Below, piece after piece: positions 8,776 to 16,066 of a stretch of 18,748 nt of DNA. Every line of letters begins with the position of its first letter. Position 1 is the stretch's first letter. The notes beneath the pieces were generated by a model. That model was given only the letters and a program-made list of their open reading frames with translations. It made no database searches and had not been told where the DNA came from. Source of the DNA: Zelonia costaricensis (taxonomy: Eukaryota > Euglenozoa > Kinetoplastea > Trypanosomatida > Trypanosomatidae); the NCBI GenBank assembly GCA_030849075.1, contig JASAOO010003038.1:1-18748 (forward strand). The letters are read 5' to 3'. The position numbers were made by a program, and so were the translations under genes.

Positions 8776-9993
8776 ATGTCCTCCAGGAAAGAGTCGTCCG
8801 CGTCGGCCAACGCGCCGCCTGTGCAGCCGGCGCACGACTCAGAGGCCTCCTCCTCCGCCGGTACCCTGGTCGAGGCGGACCTCCACCTCCCCAAAGACTG
8901 CTTCGTGCTGCCCAAGCAGAACGACGGCTTCCAGATCCCATACTTCCTCTCCAGCGACGAGGAGGTGGACAAGATCCGGCCGCCGTCGGTGGTGAAGACG
9001 TGGGAGCAGCGCTACGCCGAGCTGGACGCCACGCAGCAGGGCAAGCTGGAGGAGTTCAAGAAAATGGTGGCGGCAGCGCCGTGGTATGATGAGGCGAAGT
9101 TCGACGGCTGGCTCTGCCTGCGCTTCCTCATCGCCCGCAGCTACGACACAAAGAAGGCCATGACGATGCTGGAGAACAGCGTCAAGTGGTGGGCCGAGAC
9201 GGGCTCGGAGACGTGGCGCTGCGAGGCGTGCCTGGAGAACCCGAATCAGCACATGGGTCAGTTCATCGGCTGGGACAAGGAGCACCGACCTGTGATGTTC
9301 ATGTCCATGCGGTGGGGCCCAGAGCGCAAGAACCCGCTGCGGCACATGGTCTGCTGCTTCAACCACATGGTCCGCATGATGCCTGTCGGCGTCGAGAAGT
9401 GGGTGTGCGTCACCGATTTCGAAACGTACTCGCACTTGCACGACGGCAAGCCGTCTATGGGCATGGGCGTAATCCGGACGATCCAGGACCACTTCCCGGA
9501 GCGGCTGGGCAAGATGGTGTGCATCAACCCGCCCAAGCTCTTCTCTGTGCTCTGGAAGCTCTTCCTGCCCGCCATCGACCCGGTCACGCGCACCAAAGTC
9601 GAATTTCTCTGGACCGAGGATCAACCCAACGTGTGCGAGGCCTTCCCCCGGCTCTTCCCGCAGCATTTGTGCGAGTACCTCGCCGACTCATACGACCGCA
9701 GCAAGTACAACCTGCCCGCTGAGCCGCTGGTGTGGCACCCCAACCCGGAGGGCTATCCCGCGACCTTCGACGAGCGCAAGCAACAGGTGAAGCGGATGAA
9801 GGAGCAGATGAAGGAGGACAAGAAGGACGCGAAGAAGGCCGCGCACGACGCCAAGATGCAGGCCAGGGAGGAGCGGCACAGGCAGCGTCGGGAGCATAAG
9901 CCGGCGGCACGCTCGCCTGCCACGGCCTCGGCCAAGGCCAAGGACAGCGCAGCGCACTCGGAGCGCGACAGCGCCGTTGGACGCGCCGGGTGA
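8776..9993 (+). CDS. CRAL-TRIO (Sec14-like) domain protein
   Basis: The protein has 405 residues. Members of this family bind and transfer single lipids such as phosphatidylinositol or phosphatidylcholine between membranes and support phosphoinositide signalling. Residues 1-85 are a Ser/Ala-rich, probably disordered lead. A CRAL-TRIO N-terminal helical unit spans about 88-145, with LRFLIARSYDTKKAMTMLEN followed by KWW at 137-139. The lipid-binding domain spans about 155-320. Its hallmark is at 240-272: FPERLGKMVCINPPKLFS then a run ending DPVTRTK, closely resembling the Sec14 pattern of FPERLG, an IN-P pair and DPVT-K. No GOLD domain or membrane segment follows. The tail (330-405) is strongly charged, K/E/R-rich then Ala/Ser-rich, and may form a helix. 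The start is the only in-frame ATG before the domain and sits right after a CAG. The ligand cannot be inferred. Confidence 0.93.
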   Translation: MSSRKESSASANAPPVQPAHDSEASSSAGTLVEADLHLPKDCFVLPKQNDGFQIPYFLSSDEEVDKIRPPSVVKTWEQRYAELDATQQGKLEEFKKMVAAAPWYDEAKFDGWLCLRFLIARSYDTKKAMTMLENSVKWWAETGSETWRCEACLENPNQHMGQFIGWDKEHRPVMFMSMRWGPERKNPLRHMVCCFNHMVRMMPVGVEKWVCVTDFETYSHLHDGKPSMGMGVIRTIQDHFPERLGKMVCINPPKLFSVLWKLFLPAIDPVTRTKVEFLWTEDQPNVCEAFPRLFPQHLCEYLADSYDRSKYNLPAEPLVWHPNPEGYPATFDERKQQVKRMKEQMKEDKKDAKKAAHDAKMQAREERHRQRREHKPAARSPATASAKAKDSAAHSERDSAVGRAG

Positions 9994-10334
9994 AGACGCG
10001 CACATACGCAGAGAACGAGGGAGGGAGAAGCCGCTGTTTGATGTCTCAACGAAAAGACGCGCGTGCGCGGTGAAGAGTGTGCGTGTGCGACCGGTGGATC
10101 GTCAAGGTGTATGTACGGGCGGCTCCTTGCGACACCCCGCCCCATCTCTTCACTCTCTCGCCCCGCCTCCCCTCCCCAGCCGCTGTCTCTCCACAGGCCT
10201 CTGTCTCACAGCCGCTCATCTCTTCCTTTTTTTTTACTGGCATGCTCTCTTCTTTCCTCCACTCGTCGACTCCTACTGTGCTGGATCGCGACCCAACAGG
10301 TGCCCTCCCCTCCCCCATCCCTTCCCCCCCCTCC

Positions 10335-10349
10335 CACACACACACACAC
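10335..10349 (+). repeat. (CA)n microsatellite
   Basis: A short CA run following a C-rich tract in the gap after the CRAL-TRIO gene. Confidence 0.85.
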
Positions 10350-10995
10350 GCACATGAACACAGTCACACGCCTATACGATACCGAAAACAACACACGAAA
10401 AAAAAAAGTAATGCGTGTGGATCAGTTTCCACCCGCGCCGCGTCTCAGTACCAAAAGCTAAGGGGACAGACGCACACACCGAAAAGAGAGAGAGAGTCGG
10501 CTCCTCGCCCGTGACCTCCCCCCTCTCCTCTCCTCTCCTCTCCTTCTTTCTCCACCTTTTTTTTTTTCGGCACCTGCCACATTCTGGCACGGAAAGCTGC
10601 GCTTGCGGAGATGCCCACGCGCACTTTCTTTTCCTGCCTCCACCCCCCCCCTCCTCCCCAGTCCGGCTCTCCCGTCCTACCTTTACTTCCCCCTCCCCTT
10701 TCGGCTACCTAACACCTGCGTCTTCCCTTCTCTCTTCGATTGCAATGATGTCCTCGTTCTCCCCCTCCCCCTTCTCTGGACCTCTACTTCTAATGGTATG
10801 CCTGCTCGTGTGCGACTACCTCTTTCCATGTTTCACCCTCGCGCCCCGAGCTACCTCCCCCCTCCCCTTTTCCTTTGCCGCCCCCTCCCCCACCTACACC
10901 TGCCCCTGCTCTGCACGCAGACCTACTCCGTCCTTTTCGGGGGCTTCGGGTGGAGAAGTGTGAAATCCATTGGCCGAGCATCGCAGAGCGGTTGT

Positions 10996-11020
10996 GGGGG
11001 TGGGGGGTGGGGAGCGCGGG
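10996..11020 (+). other. Potential G-quadruplex motif
   Basis: Four G-tracts (5, 6, 4 and 3 G) are separated by loops of 1, 1 and 5 bases. This is a canonical G3+N1-7 pattern on the sense strand and the best such motif in the window. It sits in an otherwise C/T-rich gap, in either the 3' UTR of the CRAL-TRIO mRNA or precursor RNA. Folding is inferred. Confidence 0.65.
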
Positions 11021-11524
11021 TGGTAACCAGGCGCTGTAGATGACGCGAGGGTCTGCACGCTGCGGCGGTCGCGGCTCGACCACCGACGTTCAACGTGTCG
11101 CAACACCATGCGGCACCGGGTAAAAAAAAAAAAAACAGGCGCGACTATGCAAGAGAAGAGAGAGCCAGTGAGAGGGTTGCGCGGCGCATGCTTCGTCCGG
11201 TCTCTTGAACCCTCGTCATGTGGCCCACTGCGTTGCCACGGCTTTCCTCTCTCCCCCCCTCCCCCGCCAAGTGAGCGCGACAGGCGCGACCGTTTCTAAG
11301 AGAGATGCAAGTCGCCGTTTGTTCCGTGGCCAACTTGAGCGTCGTGAGGTTGCACGTTTGCCGGCTATGTGCTTGCACTTTTCTCGTTCCCTTTCCCTTC
11401 ATGGTGCTGTCATTGTGGCAGCCCACCAAGCTCCTTTTGCCGAGCCCCTCCCAGGGCTTGGGTCCACATAACCCCCACCGACACACGCACTCATACACGC
11501 GCGCAGGCAGACCCTATTGAGCTG

Positions 11525-11620
11525 GTGGGCCGCTGCTTCCGCCGCCGCCCCTCTCCGCCTCCTTTCCTCCTCCATCCACCACTCCCCACGCACTCGAGTC
11601 TGGTGCCACTTCTCCGGCAG
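11525..11620 (+). promoter_or_regulatory. Polypyrimidine tract and SL acceptor for the coiled-coil gene
   Basis: The C/T-rich stretch 11531-11590 is followed by AG at 11597-11598 and by a CAG at 11618-11620 that is preceded by its own short tract (CTTCTCCGG). These would give 5' UTRs of 42 or 20 bases before the ATG at 11641. The last upstream ATG is at 11401 and would be excluded by either site. Confidence 0.55.
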
Positions 11621-11640
11621 GCACCGCATCTTGCCTTGTC

Positions 11641-13905
11641 ATGTCGCAGTACCTCGAGGCCCGCCGCGACGATGAGCGGTTCGCTGCCCGGCTGGAGGAG
11701 GTGAACAAGGAGATGGACGCGCTGCTGCTCAAAACAGCACGTACGCGGCATGACCTAGACCGCAGCGCGGCCGAGGTGCGCATGGGAGTGCCACTGCACT
11801 TCTTTCCGCAGGACGTGGCCAGCCGCACCGGCGCACCCCATCCGGAGGGGCTCGCCGGCTCTCCGCAGTTGCATGATGCACTGACGCGTAGCGTCGTCAC
11901 GGCGGAGCTGGGCCAGTGGGTGCGCTCGCACCTGCCCGGCCTCGTCGCCCCGCTGGTGGAGGCACAGGTACAGCAGCAGCTTGAGAAGCTACGCACCACC
12001 GTGGACGAGGTGCACGCACGCCAGGCGGAGGTGGAGAAGACCGCACGCGACACGGCAGAGCAGCTGCGCGTGCACCGGCGTGACCAGCTCGCCGCGTTTG
12101 CCGCGGCGCAGGCAGAGACACAGCGTGACCGTGACGCCCATGAGCGCCGACTCGAGCACCAGCTGGCGGCCTTTGCGGAGGAGCTGCGACAACAGCGGGA
12201 CGACCTGCTCCAGCTCCAGCAGCGCAGCAGCGCTGCACACGACGAACACGCGCAGCGCATCACGGCGGCTTTGCGGCGTCAGGAGGCGCAGGTGCAGGCA
12301 GCGCAGGAGGCGCTCCGCACGGAGTCGGCGCAGTGGCGGCAGGCGGCTATCCACGACCTGCAGCGCGAGGCGCTAGCGATGCAGCGCCGGCACGACACTC
12401 TCGAGCAGCACGTGGCCCAGCTTCAGGGTATGCTGACGAGCACGACCGACACGGTGGCCCACTCTGCGGTGGAGGTGCGGCGCTTGATGGAGGACGCCGT
12501 GTGCCGCAGCAGCGAGTCGCGGATGTGCCGCAGCGACGTGAACCGGCTCGAGATGCTCGTGCAGTGCGCGGCGCTGCAAACGACGGCGCTGCTCGGCGAG
12601 GGCGGGGCAGGCAAGCCGGGCAAGACGTCGGCGGAGCACGGGACTGCAGTCGTCGCCCAGGTGACGGGCCTGGCGCAGGAGGTGGGCCGCCTCTCCGACG
12701 CCCTGCACGCGGTGCTCGTACGAGTCGACGGACTCGGTCGCAGCGTGCGGCAGCTCGAGCTGGGGGCCCAGCGCGGCTCCGGCGTGGGCGGCACGCTGAG
12801 TCCGTACTTTGGCAGCGTGCGCGGCCTCGACGAGGAAAGCTCGTTCGGACGCAGCCTCGCCTCCACGCGGCGACCAAGTCTCAGCCCGTCGTCCGCCGCC
12901 ACTACGATGCGCACCAGCCGAGCCGTCGCGGGCTTCATGCAGCAGCATCAGCAGCAGCAGCACCAGACGCCGTCCATTTACGACGACAGCGGCAGCAACA
13001 CCCCGCTCCAGACCGCCGGTAGTCAAACGGGTCTCCTCTTGAGCGCCGTGTCGCAGCCGGGCTGGGCAGGGCGTGGCGCGCCCGGTGTGCTCGCGTCAGC
13101 CGGCACCGACCACCACCGCCACACCGCCCCCGCAGCAACGGGGACCCCGGGTGAAATGCCTGTGGCCAAGACGCTCGTCTCAGCCCCGCACTCGACTGCT
13201 CCGCCCCATCCGCCCGCCTCGCACCTCAGCAGCAGCAGCCTGCGCTTCGACGACGACCCGGAGGAGCTGCGGTCGATGCCGATTGTGGCGCCCGCGGCAA
13301 GTACGGCGCCGGGCCCCACGACGGTCTCTGGTGGCAGCGCCGTGCAGCGCAGCGGGAGTGCGACTGGCATGCCGCGGCCCGCGCAGCACCGCTCCCCGCC
13401 GCGCATCATTCCTGTCGGACCGGTCTCCGCCGAAGCCAAGCCCGCCGCGGCGCTTGCCGTGCCGTCGGCGCAGGACGCAACCGTGCGGCGGCTACTTACG
13501 ATTAGAGACACCGAGGACGCGGCTTCTGTTGACCCTCGCCGACCGTCCGTGCCGACGTCTGGCTCACGCAGGGCCAGCAACGCCGACACCAACCGAAGCG
13601 GTGGCAGTCGTGCGTCGTCGCTGCTGCACGGCAGCCCGGGCGTGAGTGCGGTGCAGGAGGCGAGCGCCGGGGCTGGGGCGTCGAGCCCCGACACCGCCTC
13701 CAGCGCAGCAGCCGACTCCCCTGTCGACTCGTACGTGAGTGACACCCCCGCCGCGGACGGCCAGCGGGGCAGCGACTCTGCCCGCTCGGCCGACCTGCCA
13801 CAGAGCGCGTCACGCAGCGCGGTGGCGCAGTACACCCCGGCGCAGGCCAGCGACTCCGAGAGCGAGCGCGACAATCACGTGATGGCCCGCTCGGCCCTGG
13901 ACTGA
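11641..13905 (+). CDS. Conserved-type hypothetical coiled-coil protein
   Basis: The protein has 754 residues and belongs to no family I recognise. An N-terminal helical part (1-45, MSQYLEARRDDERF) is followed by a short possibly structured stretch containing GVPLHFFPQD (50-59). Residues 95-315 are rich in Q, E, A, R and L with heptad-like spacing (for example QVQQQLEKLRTTVDEVHARQ near 109-128) and should form a long coiled coil. A second helix is likely at 335-377. Residues 380-754 look disordered: Ser/Pro/Ala/Gly/Thr-rich, with a histidine/glutamine cluster at 434-442 and basic-Ser motifs such as RRPSLSPS (410-417) that could be phosphorylated. No membrane segment or signal peptide is visible. 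The architecture would suit a cytoskeletal, flagellar or basal-body scaffold, but that is a guess. The strong GC codon bias through the tail supports coding throughout. Confidence 0.85.
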   Translation: MSQYLEARRDDERFAARLEEVNKEMDALLLKTARTRHDLDRSAAEVRMGVPLHFFPQDVASRTGAPHPEGLAGSPQLHDALTRSVVTAELGQWVRSHLPGLVAPLVEAQVQQQLEKLRTTVDEVHARQAEVEKTARDTAEQLRVHRRDQLAAFAAAQAETQRDRDAHERRLEHQLAAFAEELRQQRDDLLQLQQRSSAAHDEHAQRITAALRRQEAQVQAAQEALRTESAQWRQAAIHDLQREALAMQRRHDTLEQHVAQLQGMLTSTTDTVAHSAVEVRRLMEDAVCRSSESRMCRSDVNRLEMLVQCAALQTTALLGEGGAGKPGKTSAEHGTAVVAQVTGLAQEVGRLSDALHAVLVRVDGLGRSVRQLELGAQRGSGVGGTLSPYFGSVRGLDEESSFGRSLASTRRPSLSPSSAATTMRTSRAVAGFMQQHQQQQHQTPSIYDDSGSNTPLQTAGSQTGLLLSAVSQPGWAGRGAPGVLASAGTDHHRHTAPAATGTPGEMPVAKTLVSAPHSTAPPHPPASHLSSSSLRFDDDPEELRSMPIVAPAASTAPGPTTVSGGSAVQRSGSATGMPRPAQHRSPPRIIPVGPVSAEAKPAAALAVPSAQDATVRRLLTIRDTEDAASVDPRRPSVPTSGSRRASNADTNRSGGSRASSLLHGSPGVSAVQEASAGAGASSPDTASSAAADSPVDSYVSDTPAADGQRGSDSARSADLPQSASRSAVAQYTPAQASDSESERDNHVMARSALD

Positions 13906-14567
13906 GGTGTTGCAGGTTAGGGTAGGTTTTTGATGGGAGAGGGGGGGCGAGGCGGACGGGGGAAGTGGCGGTGGCGGTGCGGCTCCGCGTGCTTACACTC
14001 GGCTGCCGCGGTGCCGCGGTCGCCCTCTTGCGTGGCGGGGCGTCCGCTGAGGCTCCTGCGGTTCGGTCCATCTTCTTTGCGCTCTTTTCGATTCCGCTAG
14101 ACTGCTCTTTGACTTTGTTAGACGTTCTCGATGTGAGTGTAGAGGGCTTTTTCGTACACGCTTCGACTGCTACGCGCAAGCCCCACAACACAAATTTCAA
14201 CCTCTTCTCGCCTCCATTGCGTGCGAGGGCAGGGGCCGCTGATGTAGGTGCTCCTCTCGCTAGTCCTCGCCTTCCCCCCCCCCCCCGTCCCACCCCCGAC
14301 CCTAAAGAGCCCCACACTCTTCTCCACCATTGCACCCTCTCCTCCCCCCTTCACCCCTTCCTCCTTTTCCATCCTCCCACTTCTCCTCTCCCTCCACACC
14401 CGACACTTCGACACGTGACACGCTTCCCGCACGGGGGCGACAGCGCAGCGCCGTTCCCGCTCCCGCTCTCCTCCTTCTCCTCCTCTCTTAGCGTCTTCCA
14501 CGCAAGCAGTGAGACAGAACCGCCTTGCACGCTTGCTGCACCATCAAAACGAACCGGCACAAGCGAA
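13906..14567 (+). other. Gap between the coiled-coil gene and PNO1
   Basis: This holds the presumed 3' UTR of the coiled-coil gene and the leader region of PNO1. 13911-13970 is G-rich and contains GGTTAGGGTAGG, a single telomere-like unit. 14260-14490 is strongly C/T-rich with a 13-base C run at 14274-14286. The open frame of PNO1 continues upstream through this gap, but it has no ATG until 14568 and its translation is low-complexity, so it is not coding. Confidence 0.7.
14455..14491 (+). promoter_or_regulatory. Polypyrimidine tract and predicted SL acceptor for PNO1
   Basis: A near-continuous C/T tract ends in TTAG, with AG at 14490-14491, 76 bases before the PNO1 ATG. Later AGs (14505-14506, 14508-14509 and the GAGACAG at about 14511-14517) are weaker alternatives. 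The nearest upstream ATG (14242) is removed by splicing here. Confidence 0.6.
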
Positions 14568-15239
14568 ATGTCCAGCAACGGCGTCACCGCGGCTGCTGCC
14601 GCCTCTCCGGCAAACGAGACGGTGGCGGCGCCATCTGCAAAGTCGGCGTCCACCTCGTTCGTGCGTGAGACGCGGAGCATCAAGATCCCGCACCACCGCT
14701 TTCCCCCGCTCAAGAAGGTTTGGTTGGAGGTGTACACGCCCATCGTGGAGCAGTGCAAGCTTGAGATCCGCATGAACCTCAAGACCCGCAGCGTCGACCT
14801 GCGCACCTCGCCCGCCACTTCGACGGCCGAGGGGGAACAGGGCATTGCGGCAAGCAAGGTGATGCTGCAAAAGGCCGAGGACTTCGTGAAGGCCGTCATC
14901 GCCGGCTTCGACGTGCGGGATGCCGTGGCGCTGCTGCGTATGGACGACGTGTACATTGAGGGCTTCGAGATCAAGGACGTCCGCGCGAACTTGCAAGGCG
15001 ACAACCTCTCCCGCTGCATCGGCCGCATCAGCGGCTCGCACGGCAAGACCAAGTACACCATCGAGAACGTGACGCGCACCCGCCTCGTCGTCGCCGACAC
15101 GAAGATCTGGATCATGGGTACGACGCAGAACATCCGCGTGGCGCGGGACGCTATCTGCGACCTCATCCGCGGCAGTCCGGCCGCCAAGGTGTACACCCGC
15201 ATCCGCGCTGTGATGAACCGCGTCAACAACGCCTTCTAG
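14568..15239 (+). CDS. PNO1: PNO1/Dim2, KH-domain 40S ribosome assembly factor
   Basis: The protein has 223 residues. PNO1 (Dim2 in yeast) binds pre-18S rRNA near its 3' end in nucleolar and cytoplasmic pre-40S particles and is the partner of the Nob1 endonuclease. After an Ala/Ser-rich lead (1-35), the match begins at IPHHRFPPLKK (40-50) and continues with YTPIVEQCKLEIRMNLKTRS (56-75), the degenerate first KH-like unit. The second, canonical KH unit follows: DNLSRCIGRISGSHGKTKYT (145-164), then IENVTRTRLVVAD, and the C-terminal AICDLIRGSP and KVYTRIRAV motifs. The GxxG loop is kept as G-S-H-G (156-159). From memory, human PNO1 is about 252 residues and yeast about 274, so this one is short at the N terminus. 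It also has a slightly longer loop at 81-95. The ATG at 14568 is the first in frame. Confidence 0.97.
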   Translation: MSSNGVTAAAAASPANETVAAPSAKSASTSFVRETRSIKIPHHRFPPLKKVWLEVYTPIVEQCKLEIRMNLKTRSVDLRTSPATSTAEGEQGIAASKVMLQKAEDFVKAVIAGFDVRDAVALLRMDDVYIEGFEIKDVRANLQGDNLSRCIGRISGSHGKTKYTIENVTRTRLVVADTKIWIMGTTQNIRVARDAICDLIRGSPAAKVYTRIRAVMNRVNNAF

Positions 15240-15358
15240 CGGGCAGGAAAACAGAACAACAGGTGGAGGGACGAGCGAAGTCCCGCACAGGCCCCATGCG
15301 TCGTCGCGTCTTGCTGGATCTGCAGCAAAGTGTGGGAGCGCTGCCCCTGTTGATGCAC

Positions 15359-15375
15359 TGGTGTGTGTGTGTGTG
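15359..15375 (+). repeat. (TG)n microsatellite in the PNO1 3' UTR
   Basis: A perfect TG run of about eight units, 120 bases after the PNO1 stop codon. Confidence 0.88.
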
Positions 15376-15884
15376 CCACCGCTGGCTAAGCCATCGTGTA
15401 ATGTGAGCTCCGTGTGTTTTTTTTTTCTTCTCTACTAAGCGAACACTAATTCAGCACAGCTAGTGCAAACCAAGCGTAGTGGAAAGCAAGACGAAGGGAC
15501 ACGGCACACTCACGCGCAGACCCACAGTGCAGTGCGCAGACGTAGCTCAGGCAACCTTTCGCGTGCTCTGCTCCCCTCACTGCACTCTCACGCGGGACTG
15601 GTTCGGCTGAGCTCGAGTGCCGTCCGGCGCAATGCGGGACTCTGTTGTGGTGAGCGACTCGTGAACTCGGCCGGCGCGACTTGACTCCCCTGTGCGCCGT
15701 GGCGATCGAAAAGAGAGTATCCCCACAGCTGTGGCCCACCCCGCGCATGATGAAACAGTACTCCTCCTTTTCCTCTACGTGCCTGCCGCGCCTCTAACCC
15801 GCTTGTTGTGCGCCGTGTCGGCGGCGTCGCCGCAGGTCACCCTCACAACCCGCGCCTACGTCCCACCTTCGCAGGCTTAGGAGC

Positions 15885-16037
15885 TCACCTTTTCCTTTTT
15901 TTTTACGTAGTGGGCGACATCGTTCGTGCGAGAAGACATCGAACAAAAAGGGAGGTGGTCGTCGCACTTTCTTTGTTATCTCCTCTCTGCGTTCACGATC
16001 AAGAGGCACAGACGCACCTCCCCCCCCCCCCTGTCAG
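15885..16037 (+). promoter_or_regulatory. Polypyrimidine tracts and candidate SL acceptors for the last gene
   Basis: There are two candidates. The T-rich tract at 15890-15904 is followed by AG at 15909-15910, giving a 156-base 5' UTR. A 12-base C run (16020-16031) is followed by CTGTCAG, with AG at 16036-16037, giving a 29-base 5' UTR before the ATG at 16067. Neither leaves an upstream ATG; the last one is at 15750. Confidence 0.5.
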
Positions 16038-16066
16038 CTCGCGTCACATCGGCGAGGTGGGCAGCC

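Larger units (their letters stand above)
9994..11640 (+). other. 1.6-kb gap between the CRAL-TRIO and coiled-coil genes
   Basis: No gene is supported. 10130-10330 is C/T-rich. 10335-10510 is CA- and A-rich, including a run of ten A at about 10397-10407. 10510-10960 is strongly pyrimidine-rich. 10965-11210 turns G/A-rich, with a G-run cluster and a 13- to 14-base A run near 11121-11134. The final 400 bases lead to a pyrimidine tract before the next gene. The open frames translate to low-complexity Pro/Ser/Leu sequence on the + strand and Arg/Glu/Gly-rich sequence on the - strand. The G-rich block ending in an A run could be a degenerate retroposon end, such as the SIDER elements common in Leishmania 3' UTRs, but I could not recognise a diagnostic signature. 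Confidence 0.65.
15240..16066 (+). other. Gap between PNO1 and the last gene
   Basis: This holds the presumed PNO1 3' UTR, with a (TG)n run at 15359-15375 and a T-rich tract at 15417-15432, followed by mixed sequence (15440-15880) without a credible gene. The - strand frame at 15446-15748 (100 residues) and the + strand frames show no family resemblance or coding bias. 15885-15904 is a strong T-rich tract. A search by eye for tRNA-like boxes gave one weak hit near 15543 that does not fold. Confidence 0.65.

Noticed and set aside
10960..11210. SIDER-type retroposon
   Set aside because: The G-rich body followed by an A run is suggestive, but I could not identify a diagnostic signature or target-site duplication by eye, so it is mentioned only as something to check.
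13965..14567. 201-residue N-terminal extension of PNO1
   Set aside because: There is no ATG in it, it contains the polypyrimidine tract and acceptor, and PNO1 homology begins only after 14680.
15535..15615. tRNA-like boxes (TAGCTCAGG near 15543 and GGTTCGG near 15600)
   Set aside because: The D-stem partner and the required box B continuation (A-N-N-C-C) are missing, and no acceptor stem pairs.
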